Shown: positions 48,595 to 57,801, counted from the first letter of the stretch. The stretch: 64,000 nt of DNA from Paludibacteraceae bacterium (GCA_017556705.1 JAFYMG010000016.1:186001-250000); one strand, 5' to 3'. Notes: generated from the sequence alone by a model not told the origin. A program made the numbers and translations.

Positions 48595-50103
48595 TTATTT
48601 GAGTAATGTTGCAATAAATTCGCAGAACTTGGTTATGTCATTTTCAACGCTGGCGATTTCTAATGCACGCATGTATTCTTCACGTCTTTCGGTAGGGATG
48701 ATTACCCAATCATATCCCCCCGTTACAAGCATGCTGTTCATTATAAATCGCGCTGTACGACCATTGCCGTCCATGTATGGGTGTATGTACACGAATACAA
48801 AATGACCTAAGATTGCACGAACAATAGCATTTTCTTCCTCTTTCATCAATTCGCACAAAGTACGCATGGCATCACGCACTGCCCTTTCAGGTAGAGGAGT
48901 GTGACGTGAGCCTCTAATATATACAGGGTGGTTTCTATATCCCATCAAATCAGCTGGTGCAATGATATTGGCTTGCACGCATGGTTCAAACAATTCAAAG
49001 TGCCAATCTTGGTGGTAGCGATCGAACGCAAGACCAGCAGGCAACCCCTCTAATATCTGTTTGATTGTTTCTTTTACCAACTGGTAGGATTGGTAATAAC
49101 CACGGGCAGCCAAAGCATTTCTGTACTCTTGATCTTTCGCATTCTCTTGTGGATTCCACTTGCCGTCCCTCACTCGTTCAAGCAATCCTTCAGTAATGCG
49201 ATAGCCTTCAATAGAGAGTGAGTGATAAGAATCTTTGACATACCTGTCATCAATCTGTTGCAGTATCAATTCTGTTGCCAACAATGGCTTTGCCTTAGGC
49301 ATGATACGCAATACATCCTTGCGCATACTTTCCCACATAAGGCGTATACGATTGCTATATGGATCTGCTTGTGGCAGCACTATTGCAGGGGCTTGCTCAA
49401 ATGGATTTTCAACGCGGACATCGTATCCCAATCTTTTCATTCGTCTTAGGATATCCTCTGCTATCGTTTCGCGTCCCATCTGACGAAAAGCACCAATCAA
49501 TCTACCAGCTCGTGCCGAATTACCATTCGTTGCCACGATTGACAATATCTCTGACGCATCTGCTATCTGCGATAGACATGTCTGCGCCTCCATGGCAGAG
49601 TCTTTGTAGAACGATGGTGAACAGTACACTAATGCTTCAGCAATAGGGTAGAGGTGTACTCCATAGTTCTCATCTTTGATTATTTGCGATGGTAAAGCAG
49701 CTGTGATATCCAATACGGAACATTCAAAGAGCAACTTGGTAATATTATTGCTGGCTTTTGGTGAACGAATGATTAGTTGTTTGGGTATGATGGTATTTCC
49801 TGCATGGAAACTCAAGGAAGCTTCAGGTGTCAAACACCACTCGTCACCAAAGCGAGATTGTGCATAAGATGAGATAAATGCCCAATAGGAAGCATACCAA
49901 ACGGTAGTGTCTCCTTCAGAACCTGGACGAGATGGAATATACCATCCGCGCAGTACTTCTTGCAAGAATCCACTATTCACTAATCGCTTGGTATGGGTAT
50001 CTCCTAATACATCGTTCCCCTTGATTACCAACTGATTGGTTTTGTCTTGTAATTCCTTTAGAGCCTCTAAAGAACTCGCTAATTTCTCTTGTGGTGTAGC
50101 CAT
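48595..50103 (-). CDS. Fic-domain protein with N-terminal AbiEi-like region
   Basis: A 502-residue protein. The Fic core motif HPYMDGNGRTAR is intact (catalytic His and the GNGR loop), so AMP- or NMP-transfer activity is possible; FVYIHPYMDGNG is near residue 440. The N-terminal 150 residues (VNSGFLQEVLRGWYIPSR, LSFHAGNTIIPKQLIIRSP) resemble AbiEi-type antitoxin/regulator folds, and ITEGLLERVRDG is the usual Fic inhibitory-helix-like region. Four 24-bp repeats upstream suggest that the protein regulates its own gene. Confidence 0.88.
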   Translation of the reverse strand: MATPQEKLASSLEALKELQDKTNQLVIKGNDVLGDTHTKRLVNSGFLQEVLRGWYIPSRPGSEGDTTVWYASYWAFISSYAQSRFGDEWCLTPEASLSFHAGNTIIPKQLIIRSPKASNNITKLLFECSVLDITAALPSQIIKDENYGVHLYPIAEALVYCSPSFYKDSAMEAQTCLSQIADASEILSIVATNGNSARAGRLIGAFRQMGRETIAEDILRRMKRLGYDVRVENPFEQAPAIVLPQADPYSNRIRLMWESMRKDVLRIMPKAKPLLATELILQQIDDRYVKDSYHSLSIEGYRITEGLLERVRDGKWNPQENAKDQEYRNALAARGYYQSYQLVKETIKQILEGLPAGLAFDRYHQDWHFELFEPCVQANIIAPADLMGYRNHPVYIRGSRHTPLPERAVRDAMRTLCELMKEEENAIVRAILGHFVFVYIHPYMDGNGRTARFIMNSMLVTGGYDWVIIPTERREEYMRALEIASVENDITKFCEFIATLLK

Positions 50104-50126
50104 ATTGATATGCGTTTTGTTAAAGC

Positions 50127-50222
50127 ATTAGTATTTTGCCGTGTGAGGTTATTAGTTTTTAACCTTGTGCGGTTATTAGTATTCTAACGCGTGGAGTTAT
50201 TAGTATTTCGGTGCAAAGGTAC
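50127..50222 (-). promoter_or_regulatory. Four 24-bp tandem operator-like repeats before fic
   Basis: ATTAGT begins at 50127, 50151, 50175 and 50199, exactly 24 bp apart. The first three units share the ending GTGnGGTT or close variants. The fourth runs into the minus-strand -7 box (TACCTTTG, complement at about 50214-50221). Confidence 0.85.
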
Positions 50223-50301
50223 TATAAAAATCACATATATGCAAGAAAAATAATAAAAAAAATGAATTTTGTTACATTTTTCTTACATAAAGGCTCGCAT
50301 A

Positions 50302-51561
50302 TCAGCATTTCAGCACAAGTATATCGCGCAGATTGGTCGTATAGCAGGGGGAGAGTTTCTCGCGTTTGGAAAGAGGTTTGTCCGTGTTGAGTACCTGTGT
50401 GGCTACTTTGACCGCCTTCTTTCCATACTGGTTATTGATACGATCGATGGCTTTTTGTAGGCGTTCGTCGCGCTCCTTGGGTCGCTCATCAAAGAGCATC
50501 TGCTGGGCATTATCTGCGCTGCTTAGGTTCATCAGTACTACGCCTGCTTTCTTATATGGATAGGCTTTCCATTGCTTGCGCAAGGCGGCCAGCATGTAGC
50601 CAATCAGTTCGGTGGTGATAGCCGTAGGGAAGGGTAGTGTTACTACCTGATGGATCACTTGCATATCTTCCTCGGCAAAGCGTGAGGTGTGCGCATATAC
50701 GATAAACTGGCGGCACAGACTGTGCTGCTTGCGTAGTTTCTCGGCGCAGTAGCTCATGAAGTCTGCCAGGGCTTTCTCCAAGGTCGCCCGATCGGTAATG
50801 CCTCGCTCAAAGGTTCGCGACTGCGATATGCTTTGTCGCTCGGCACGCTCCGAGATGTCGATGCAGTCGTAGCCGTTGAGTTCTTGCCAAGTCTGTAGTC
50901 CTGGTTTGTGTAGCAGGTTCTTGGCGAACTCAGGCAGCCGTTGGCTAAAGTCCCATGCGGTTACTACGCCTGCGGGTAGCAGTTTCTTCTGTGCTTGCCT
51001 ACCGATGCCCCATACATCTTCGATGGCAAACCCTTGCAGGGCTTTTTGGCGTTTCTCGTCGGTATCGATGATACACACGCCGTTGTAGGCAGGGTATTGC
51101 TTGGCGTATTTGCTGGCAATCTTGGCGAGTGTTTTCGTGGGTGCCAATCCGATAGATACGGGTATGCCCACCCATTTACGGATTTGTTTGACCACTTGCT
51201 CGTAATAGGGTTTGAGTTCGTGTATGGGCATGTGGTCACAATGCAAAAAGGCTTCGTCGATGGAGTACTGCTCCAGTCGTGGCGTGTGCTTTGCCAATAT
51301 GCTCATTACCCGACTACTCAGGTCTCCGTACAAACTAAAGTTTGAGGAGAACGCAGTTACTCCCTCTCTCTTGGCGAGGGCTTCCATTTGGAAGAATGGT
51401 GTGCCCATCTTAATGCCGAGCTTTTTGGCTTCGTTGCTACGCGATACTACGCAACCATCATTGCCCGATAGCACAACTACGGGCTTACCTTCCAAATCGG
51501 GGCGAAACACTCGCTCACACGATACGAAGAAATTGTTGCAATCGCATAGCGCGTACATCAT
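50302..51561 (-). CDS. umuC: DNA polymerase V catalytic subunit UmuC
   Basis: A 419-residue Y-family translesion polymerase. YALCDCNNFFVSCERVFRP carries the first metal Asp and steric gate region, VVVLSGNDGCVVSRSNEAK the finger residues, YSIDEAFL the second catalytic acidic pair, and KTLAKIASKYAK the helix-hairpin region. It overlaps the umuD stop by 4 bp. It gives error-prone bypass of lesions after SOS induction. Confidence 0.95.
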   Translation of the reverse strand: MMYALCDCNNFFVSCERVFRPDLEGKPVVVLSGNDGCVVSRSNEAKKLGIKMGTPFFQMEALAKREGVTAFSSNFSLYGDLSSRVMSILAKHTPRLEQYSIDEAFLHCDHMPIHELKPYYEQVVKQIRKWVGIPVSIGLAPTKTLAKIASKYAKQYPAYNGVCIIDTDEKRQKALQGFAIEDVWGIGRQAQKKLLPAGVVTAWDFSQRLPEFAKNLLHKPGLQTWQELNGYDCIDISERAERQSISQSRTFERGITDRATLEKALADFMSYCAEKLRKQHSLCRQFIVYAHTSRFAEEDMQVIHQVVTLPFPTAITTELIGYMLAALRKQWKAYPYKKAGVVLMNLSSADNAQQMLFDERPKERDERLQKAIDRINNQYGKKAVKVATQVLNTDKPLSKREKLSPCYTTNLRDILVLKC

Positions 51562-51983
51562 AATTTATGCACACAATGGGTGATGACCCCCCAAATGCAG
51601 AACTGGTTGTCTGCGGTTACTTTGATCTTCTGAAAATCCTTGTTGTGTGGTATGAGCCACGCACATTGATTTTTGGCGTCGAATTGATACTCTTTGATTG
51701 TAAATTCGCCGTCGATGCAGGCAGCCACATAATTGCCGTTCTGTGCTTCCAGCGCACGGTCAATCACTACGATGTCGCCATCGTGAATGCCTGCTTCTAT
51801 CATGCTATTGCCTGCTATGCGGGCATAGAAAGTGCTTTCAGGATGTCGCACCATCTCCCGAGCGAGATCAATAGTCTCTCCTGCATGGTCTTGCGCAGGG
51901 CTGGGGAAGCCAGCTTGCAAACCCTCAGCAATCTCCAATTCAATGCCCATATCCTGGGCGGTACTTATATCGGTCAGTTTCAT
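51558..51983 (-). CDS. umuD: LexA/UmuD-like autoproteolytic subunit
   Basis: A 141-residue S24 peptidase. The self-cleavage site is AG in LQAGFPSPAQDH, the nucleophile Ser is in IAGNSMIEAGI and the Lys general base in GEFTIKEY. I use the ATG at 51983; a longer frame would begin with TTG inside the -7 box (minus TACTTTTG at 52008-52015). Cleaved UmuD' pairs with UmuC to form polymerase V. Confidence 0.93.
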   Translation of the reverse strand: MKLTDISTAQDMGIELEIAEGLQAGFPSPAQDHAGETIDLAREMVRHPESTFYARIAGNSMIEAGIHDGDIVVIDRALEAQNGNYVAACIDGEFTIKEYQFDAKNQCAWLIPHNKDFQKIKVTADNQFCIWGVITHCVHKL

Positions 51984-52083
51984 ATACAGTAGTTTGTTTT
52001 GTGAGTGCAAAAGTACTGATTTTTTTGCAAATAATCAATAGCTAACAGAAAAATTACACTTTTTTTCCATTTTTCTTAAGCAC

Positions 52084-52118
52084 CGGACACGAAATGTCCG
52101 AAATTTTTACTATCTTTG
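52084..52118 (+). promoter_or_regulatory. Palindromic operator and -7 box of WYL gene 2
   Basis: CGGACACGAAATGTCCG (52084-52100), centred 19 bp before TATCTTTG (52111-52118). The palindrome and the T-rich block before it are nearly the same as at 40110-40151. Confidence 0.75.
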
Positions 52119-52139
52119 CACCGCAAAAAACTTTGTACC

Positions 52140-53051
52140 ATGGAGAAAGTCAATGTTTTTAATCGTTGTATGTGGCTAATCACCACCATCAATGCGGCTG
52201 GTATTATTACCAAAGAGCGCCTTGATTACCTATGGAGTAGGTCGAACCTTAACTCCAAAGGAGAGAAAGAATACCATGAACGTAGCTTCCGCCGTCATCG
52301 CGCTCATTGTGCTGAGATGTTTGGCATAGAAATTCAGTACAACAATAGTTCCCGTACTTATTCTATTTCCATGGAAAGTACCAGGAACAATTCTGAATTT
52401 CAAGAGTGGCTTCTCAACTCCTTTTCTGTGCAGCAGTTGCTGGAGGAAGTCAAACACATGAGCAAACGCATTGTGTTGGAGCATATCCCTTCGGGACACC
52501 GTTTCCTCACAACTATCCTAACTGCTATGTCCACCTCCTCGCGCCTTGAGGTGTCGTATCAACGATTCGACCGCCCAGAGCCGCATACCTTTTTGCTTAG
52601 TCCTTACTGTGTAAAGGTCTTTAAGCAGCGCTGGTATGTCGTTGGTCAAAGCAACATACACGACGAACTGCGTGTGTATTCCTTGGATCGTATGCTGCAC
52701 ATCAATGATACGGAGGAGCATTTTGAGATGCCACAGGATTTTGATACGAGTTTGTTTTTTGCGCCTTATTATGGTGTGATGTGTGGTACTGGTACCAAGT
52801 CAGAGTTCGTGCGGATCAAGGTAGAACCTTTGACCGCCAAGTATATCCGCTCTCTGCCATTACATCACACACAGACGGAGGAGGAGCAAACAGCTGATTA
52901 CTCTGTATTCAACTATTATATCGCTCCCACTTATGATTTTATTCAGGAGCTCCGTACTCAAGGAAGCACCCTTGAGGTTCTGGAGCCAAAGTGGTTGCGC
53001 GAGCAGTTTGCCGAGGAGGCGAAAAAACTAGTGGAGATGTATAGATTATAA
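52140..53051 (+). CDS. WYL-domain transcriptional regulator 2
   Basis: A 303-residue protein from the ATG at 52140. The N-terminal DNA-binding part is MWLITTINAAGIITKERLDYLWSR and SFRRHRAHCAEMFG. The WYL domain shows LEVSYQRFDRPEPHTFLLSPYCVKVFKQRWYVVGQS and VYSLDRMLHI. A C-terminal domain ends KLVEMYRL. The palindrome in its own promoter recurs upstream of the HIRAN operon, so autoregulation and control of both sites is likely. Confidence 0.9.
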   Translation: MEKVNVFNRCMWLITTINAAGIITKERLDYLWSRSNLNSKGEKEYHERSFRRHRAHCAEMFGIEIQYNNSSRTYSISMESTRNNSEFQEWLLNSFSVQQLLEEVKHMSKRIVLEHIPSGHRFLTTILTAMSTSSRLEVSYQRFDRPEPHTFLLSPYCVKVFKQRWYVVGQSNIHDELRVYSLDRMLHINDTEEHFEMPQDFDTSLFFAPYYGVMCGTGTKSEFVRIKVEPLTAKYIRSLPLHHTQTEEEQTADYSVFNYYIAPTYDFIQELRTQGSTLEVLEPKWLREQFAEEAKKLVEMYRL

Positions 53052-53057
53052 ATTCGT

Positions 53058-53294
53058 TTGACCAGATTTACAATCAATATTGCAAAAAAACATGCTGCAA
53101 AGACAGGTATGGATGTGGTGCGTCCTTGTGTAAAAGTAAGGGGATGGTCTTATTATCATCTGAATTATTCAGTTCGTCCTAGATATTTGGGATTACCTAT
53201 TATAATCAAAATTTCCAAAAAAGGAAAGATTGTTCGTGTTTTAGATATGGAGGAACGATTCTGGGCTTACAAGTTGGCAAAGGAAGCGTTGTAA
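53058..53294 (+). CDS. Small basic protein, unknown
   Basis: A 78-residue basic protein (MTRFTINIAKKHAAKTGMDV...IKISKKGKIVRVLDMEERFWAYKLAK). The frame opens directly after the WYL stop and has no ATG until 53109; a TTG at 53058 is the best full-length start. No family recognised. Confidence 0.5.
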   Translation: MTRFTINIAKKHAAKTGMDVVRPCVKVRGWSYYHLNYSVRPRYLGLPIIIKISKKGKIVRVLDMEERFWAYKLAKEAL

Positions 53295-53310
53295 TTATAT
53301 TATCAGTAAA

Positions 53311-53517
53311 ATGTACGATTTCTATAAGAATAAGAAATCCGATAAAGTCTATTGGGTGGACAATATAGATAGTGTAGGGCAGCACTTGTTCTCGTTTGAT
53401 AAACAAACCGTGTTCAATTTGTTTGCAGACTACCCGCACAACTTGACCACCGAACAACGCGAAATCTTTGATAAGGAAAATCCTTATTGGGCAGATTTCT
53501 TCAAGGATAGGGGATAA
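53311..53517 (+). CDS. Small hypothetical protein
   Basis: A 68-residue protein (MYDFYKNKKSDKVYWVDNID ... YWADFFKDRG) rich in aromatic and acidic residues. Similar small proteins are common in Bacteroidota, but I know no function. It is cotranscribed with the preceding small gene. Confidence 0.6.
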   Translation: MYDFYKNKKSDKVYWVDNIDSVGQHLFSFDKQTVFNLFADYPHNLTTEQREIFDKENPYWADFFKDRG

Positions 53518-53565
53518 AACTTTGCATTGTGATATTTTTTTCTTGCAAATCTCAAGAAAAAATAG

Positions 53566-53573
53566 TACCTTTG
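53566..53573 (+). promoter_or_regulatory. -7 box of the lemA operon
   Basis: TACCTTTG followed by CACTC, 41 bp before the lemA ATG. Confidence 0.75.
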
Positions 53574-53613
53574 CACTCAAAATTTGAAATATTAACATTA
53601 AAATTTTAAGCAT

Positions 53614-54345
53614 ATGGCAAACTTATTAGATGAATTGACAGGTCCTGTTAATGAACAGGGACAAGATGTGAACGTTATCAATCGCCAATTACCCGTTAAG
53701 ATTGGTTTTGGCTCAGTTCTCTTTGAGATAGCGCTGTGGATTACACTCCCTATCTTAGCGCTTATCTGTTGGTTTGTTTTGCGCGATCCACTCATTTTGA
53801 TTGGTTGCGCGGCAGGTGTGTTGCCTGGTGTGATTTTTCTATTTATGAAGGTTAGTGCCCGCACGTATTTCCAGCAGTTAGAGCAAGTTATTCAATCGGC
53901 TGCTTCGGAGATTGATAACTACCTTGAGCAACGCGTGCAAATCCTCAATAATGTAGTTGGGTTGGTGAACCGCGCAGTAGAACTAGACAAAGATGTTATG
54001 AAGTCCGTAGCTGCGCTGCGTAGCGGCAAGGTGAATGATGCTAATCGTAGTGATGTGGCTGACCAACTCAATGCCACTTTCAGCCGTTTCGCATTGCAGG
54101 TAGAGGCATATCCTGAGTTACAAGCGCACAATGCTATTGCAGATGCTATGCAACAAAATAGTTACCTTCAACGTGAGATTACTGCTGCGCGTACCGTCTA
54201 TAATAATCGCGTGGCTCAATGGAATACTGATATTTTTGAGTGGCCAACCAATATGATTGTTGCCGCTCGCCAAGGGTATACTACTCGTATTCCTTTCTCT
54301 GCTTCTAAAGCAACCAAAGAAGCAGCGCGCGCTACTTTCTTCTAA
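53614..54345 (+). CDS. LemA-family membrane protein
   Basis: A 243-residue protein. Two adjacent hydrophobic segments (IALWITLPILALICWFVL and LILIGCAAGVLPGVIFLF) are followed by the LemA helical domain (IDNYLEQRVQILNNVVGLVNRAVE, LQAHNAIADAMQQNSYLQREITAARTVYNNRVAQWN). LemA proteins are often paired with a second membrane protein, as here (3-bp spacer). Their function is unknown. Confidence 0.88.
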   Translation: MANLLDELTGPVNEQGQDVNVINRQLPVKIGFGSVLFEIALWITLPILALICWFVLRDPLILIGCAAGVLPGVIFLFMKVSARTYFQQLEQVIQSAASEIDNYLEQRVQILNNVVGLVNRAVELDKDVMKSVAALRSGKVNDANRSDVADQLNATFSRFALQVEAYPELQAHNAIADAMQQNSYLQREITAARTVYNNRVAQWNTDIFEWPTNMIVAARQGYTTRIPFSASKATKEAARATFF

Positions 54346-54348
54346 AGT

Positions 54349-56088
54349 ATGGCAGTTCGACCTGACATATACGACCCGTTAGAAGAATATGCTACTGTTT
54401 TTCGCGATAAGTTTAAGCAGATAGCAAGTGATACTTTTGAACAATTGGCAAAAGAGGCTAACGTGGATGTGGATGCTAACCGACAAACGTGTCGGTTGTA
54501 CTATCGTGCAAAGAATGATAAAGAAACACTTGAGGGTTCAATCTCTGGCTTGAAGTTCTTAATGGGTTTCTTGATTGTATTATCGATTGTAGGTATTATT
54601 TTGGTTGGCGCTAAACTTGAAGTATGGTTGCCAGCTGTGGTTGGCGCCATATTTGTAGCATCAATTGTCTCTTTGCTCGTAGCATGTACAGCAGTCTTCA
54701 CTAATATTCAAAAAAAGAAAGAGGAACTTGAACAAATAAGCGCTCGCGTAGTTGCTTTGCATAAGCAGGCTTGGGAACAGATGGCTGTGCTTAATAATCT
54801 TTATGATTGGGATATACTCACTCGCATGATGAGCCAAACTGTTCCGCGTTTAGAGTTTGATGATTATTTTACTACCCAACGCTTGGCAGATCTGGAGCAT
54901 ACTTATGGCTGGGATGGTTCGTTCAATACCGACCGCTCGGTGATCTATGCTCACTCGGGGCTTATAAATGGTAATCCGTTTGTCATCTGCCGAACCAAGA
55001 AAATGGAGATGGGTACCAAAACCTATACGGGAACTAAGGTTATTCATTGGACTACCCGCGAGCGTGGGGCGGATGGCAAGTATTATACGCGCTACCATAG
55101 CCAAACGCTCACTGCAACGGTAACGGCACCTTGTCCGTATTACTTTGAGAAAACGCGTGTTATCTATGGCAATGTGGCAGCGCCTGATCTTGTTTTCTCG
55201 CGTGTGGATAATGATTTGGCTGGTCGCGAAGATTCACTTTCGTATAAGTGGGAACGCCGCAAGTTGCGCAAGAAAGCGCGTGACCTCACAGGTAGTGACT
55301 ATGCAATGATGACCAACGAGGAGTTTGAGGTGCTATTTAATACCAGCGACCGCAACAACAATCAACAGTTTGCTTTGCTCTTTACACCTCTAGCACAAGA
55401 GAGTATGCTCAAATTGATGCGAGATGAGCAGCATGGCTATGGTGATGATTTTGATTTCTACAAGAATAAGATGATCAATACCATTGTGCCCCAACATGTG
55501 CAAGATATGACTCTCGATTGCAATCCAGAACAATACGAGCATTTTGATTTTGAGGTGGCAAAGGAGAATTTTGTGAAGATCAATGCTGAACATTTCCGTG
55601 CTGTATATTTCAGTTTAGCACCATTGCTGTGCGTGCCTATGTACCAGCAAATTCGCTCGCATGAGGATATATATGGTCGCAGAATGAAAAAGCGTAGTGC
55701 CTTTTGGGAGCACGAAGCCTTGGCTAATTTCTGGGGAAATATGTATTTCAAACATCCTTCTTGTGTGACAGATTGTATTCTCAAAACTACGAATAAGGTG
55801 GGTAGGGATAATAAGTCGGTTATTCAAGTTACAGCTTATGGCTACCGAACCAAACAACATGTTAAGTATGTCTCCACTTATGGCGGCGATGGTTGTTGGC
55901 ACAATGTGCCTGTGCATTGGGATGAGTATATTCCTGTCACTGGATCTGGTAGTTTGGATATTGAGGAGGATAATAATGCTCCTGAAAAGGTTAACACGCA
56001 GCGTGAGCGTATCCATCGAATCAATGAGATACTCAATCGTTCGCATTATCGCCTCTATCGCCGCCATATAGCTTCCGCATGTCGTTAA
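54349..56088 (+). CDS. Membrane partner of LemA (DUF3137-like)
   Basis: A 579-residue protein with two transmembrane segments near residues 75-120 (GFLIVLSIVGIILVG, VGAIFVASIVSLLVAC) followed by a coiled segment and a large soluble part. The gene order LemA then DUF3137-type protein, and the layout TM pair plus DWDILTRMM and DRSVIYAHSGLINGNPFVICRTK, support the call, but the domain identity is moderate. The C-terminal 200 residues are unlike typical DUF3137 proteins. Confidence 0.65.
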   Translation: MAVRPDIYDPLEEYATVFRDKFKQIASDTFEQLAKEANVDVDANRQTCRLYYRAKNDKETLEGSISGLKFLMGFLIVLSIVGIILVGAKLEVWLPAVVGAIFVASIVSLLVACTAVFTNIQKKKEELEQISARVVALHKQAWEQMAVLNNLYDWDILTRMMSQTVPRLEFDDYFTTQRLADLEHTYGWDGSFNTDRSVIYAHSGLINGNPFVICRTKKMEMGTKTYTGTKVIHWTTRERGADGKYYTRYHSQTLTATVTAPCPYYFEKTRVIYGNVAAPDLVFSRVDNDLAGREDSLSYKWERRKLRKKARDLTGSDYAMMTNEEFEVLFNTSDRNNNQQFALLFTPLAQESMLKLMRDEQHGYGDDFDFYKNKMINTIVPQHVQDMTLDCNPEQYEHFDFEVAKENFVKINAEHFRAVYFSLAPLLCVPMYQQIRSHEDIYGRRMKKRSAFWEHEALANFWGNMYFKHPSCVTDCILKTTNKVGRDNKSVIQVTAYGYRTKQHVKYVSTYGGDGCWHNVPVHWDEYIPVTGSGSLDIEEDNNAPEKVNTQRERIHRINEILNRSHYRLYRRHIASACR

Positions 56089-56110
56089 AATTAGAACTTT
56101 TTTCAAATAT

Positions 56111-56602
56111 ATGTCAAACGTTAAAAATGTAGTTCTCATGGATAGACGCCATGTAATGTCAGTTAAAAGGTCAATCAAATATGCTATTTGTGATTTGCTC
56201 GCATATTCACAGATAGAACGTGATGAAGATGGCTTTAAGATTATGATGGATGCCGTTCGTGATATTCTATATGACTATGCCATTTCTGAAGGATTGGAAG
56301 ATCCTCAAGAATATGTTCAAAGGACTCTAGCAAGTGCAGGTGAACGCTTGATGGTGGATTGCTCCTTGTTTGAAATATTTAAACGATCCATTACCGAAGT
56401 AGAGTTTACTATGCGCACACGAAATTGCTTGCGTGCATTAGAAATAGAAACGGTTGAAGAACTTGTGCAGTATAAGAAAGAAGAACTACTGAAGATGCGT
56501 AACTTTGGAAAGGTGTCGCTGATTGAGGTAGAACAATGGCTTTCAAAGCAGGGTTTACATCTTGGAATGACAGATAAAGAAATTATCAACTTTGGAAAAT
56601 AG
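56111..56602 (+). CDS. Orphan RNA polymerase alpha-CTD protein
   Basis: A 163-residue protein. Residues 95-160 match the alpha-subunit C-terminal domain: EFTMRTRNCLRALEIETVEELVQYKKEELLKMRNFGKVSLIEVEQWLSKQGLHLGM, including the NFGKVSL helix that contacts UP-element DNA and activators. The alpha N-terminal domain is replaced by about 95 residues of unknown helical sequence, so it cannot assemble core polymerase. It sits directly before the late promoter, as a late regulator would. Confidence 0.88.
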   Translation: MSNVKNVVLMDRRHVMSVKRSIKYAICDLLAYSQIERDEDGFKIMMDAVRDILYDYAISEGLEDPQEYVQRTLASAGERLMVDCSLFEIFKRSITEVEFTMRTRNCLRALEIETVEELVQYKKEELLKMRNFGKVSLIEVEQWLSKQGLHLGMTDKEIINFGK

Positions 56603-56651
56603 CACTTTTTTTCAAAAAAAATGCACTAAAAATACCCATATTCCACCCCTA

Positions 56652-56704
56652 TTCCAATAATTGGAAAAATCTATTGTACAGGTCAATAATTTTTAGTACC
56701 TTTG
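56652..56704 (+). promoter_or_regulatory. Late promoter with palindromic operator
   Basis: The palindrome TTCCAATAATTGGAA (56652-56666) lies 30 bp upstream of the -7 box TACCTTTG (56697-56704). It precedes the structural gene run. Confidence 0.7.
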
Positions 56705-56734
56705 CGCTCATAATGTAACTAATAATCTTACACT

Positions 56735-57283
56735 ATGAGCGCTTTTTGTATATACCTAAGCCTTCCGCCTTATTTAGCAGAATGGTACGCACACACTTGC
56801 CGTGAACATAAGTTTGCGACAACTGATTATTGCCCTACAGATCCTATCACACCATTAACCCCTGTAGAACCTATCCGTGGTTCTTATGAGAGTTTGGTGT
56901 TACAGCAGTGGCTAACCAAACAGCCAGCAGCTATTCCAGAACCTATTCCTGAAGATGCTAACCTTGCTATTGAGATACCATACTTCAAGGACAAAGATCC
57001 ACGTACATACAACTACCTCACCAAAACAGCCAAGACGCACTTGGCTAAAGCTATCGCTAATGCTTTCCGCATACAACTTTGGGAGGAGTTGCACCAGTTC
57101 GATGTAAAACTCAATCGTCAGGACGAAACGATTTACATCTTCATGGAGAATCATGGTATCTCCATCAATGACACCAATTGGAACGCAATTGCCAAGATCT
57201 ACCAACGTTGTCGTGCAGTCTACTGTGTGAAAAAATTTAGGAAAAACGCAACGACTTCAGCACGCAAAAATGACAATGTGTAA
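56735..57283 (+). CDS. Hypothetical phage protein, first gene of the late operon
   Basis: A 182-residue protein (MSAFCIYLSLPPYLAEWYAH ... CRAVYCVKKFRKNATTSARK). Pro-rich middle part (ITPLTPVEPI, IPEPIPEDANL) and a C-terminal part with basic residues. The order before the protease-scaffold and capsid genes suggests a virion or regulatory role, but no family is recognised. Confidence 0.65.
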   Translation: MSAFCIYLSLPPYLAEWYAHTCREHKFATTDYCPTDPITPLTPVEPIRGSYESLVLQQWLTKQPAAIPEPIPEDANLAIEIPYFKDKDPRTYNYLTKTAKTHLAKAIANAFRIQLWEELHQFDVKLNRQDETIYIFMENHGISINDTNWNAIAKIYQRCRAVYCVKKFRKNATTSARKNDNV

Positions 57284-57335
57284 TGAGTGTTAATGACTGT
57301 TAATGAGTGTTAATAAGTTTCGTGATGTTACAACT

Positions 57336-57764
57336 ATGAAATCCCATTCTTTCCTCCCTGGTATTAAGAGCATTTATTATGTACCATGTTCCTCCCTTCC
57401 AGCCTCTCTGATGTTAAAAGCCTTGTCTGACATGCCTATCACCTTAACTACAGGGCTCGAACCAATCCCTTTCGCAGGTGAGCCTACATGCGAGAGCGAG
57501 GGCGCGAATACAAATAATGGTCCCGCTGAACAGGTAACGCTGACCTTTCAGTCACTGATGGTTATCCCTGAAGACATTCCTATCGCTTTTGCGCTGACGG
57601 ATGTCAATGGTCAGAGCTATGTTATCGGGACGAAGGAGCAACCTTATCCGCTCATCACTTGCCGTCAGTCGTTTGGATCTCCATCAGGAGATGCGCACTC
57701 CCTCGGTGTTGAGGTTGCTTTTGTTGCTCCAAAAGCACTTATTGCGTGTGAAATAGTGCTTTAG
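57336..57764 (+). CDS. Hypothetical phage structural protein
   Basis: A 142-residue protein from the ATG at 57336 (MKSHSFLPGIKSIYYVPCSS); an upstream ATG at 57303 is possible. The opening LPGIKSIYYVPC resembles that of the 59962 protein (LPGIKRRIYYIAKS), so the two may share a fold used twice in the virion. Beta-rich; function unknown. Confidence 0.6.
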   Translation: MKSHSFLPGIKSIYYVPCSSLPASLMLKALSDMPITLTTGLEPIPFAGEPTCESEGANTNNGPAEQVTLTFQSLMVIPEDIPIAFALTDVNGQSYVIGTKEQPYPLITCRQSFGSPSGDAHSLGVEVAFVAPKALIACEIVL

Positions 57765-57793
57765 CAGTCTTTTCGCGCACGATATAAATAGTG

Positions 57794-57801
57794 TACCTTT
57801 G
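57794..57801 (+). promoter_or_regulatory. -7 box before the head protease gene
   Basis: TACCTTTG, 20 bp before the ATG at 57821. It suggests that the capsid genes have their own promoter. Confidence 0.7.
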
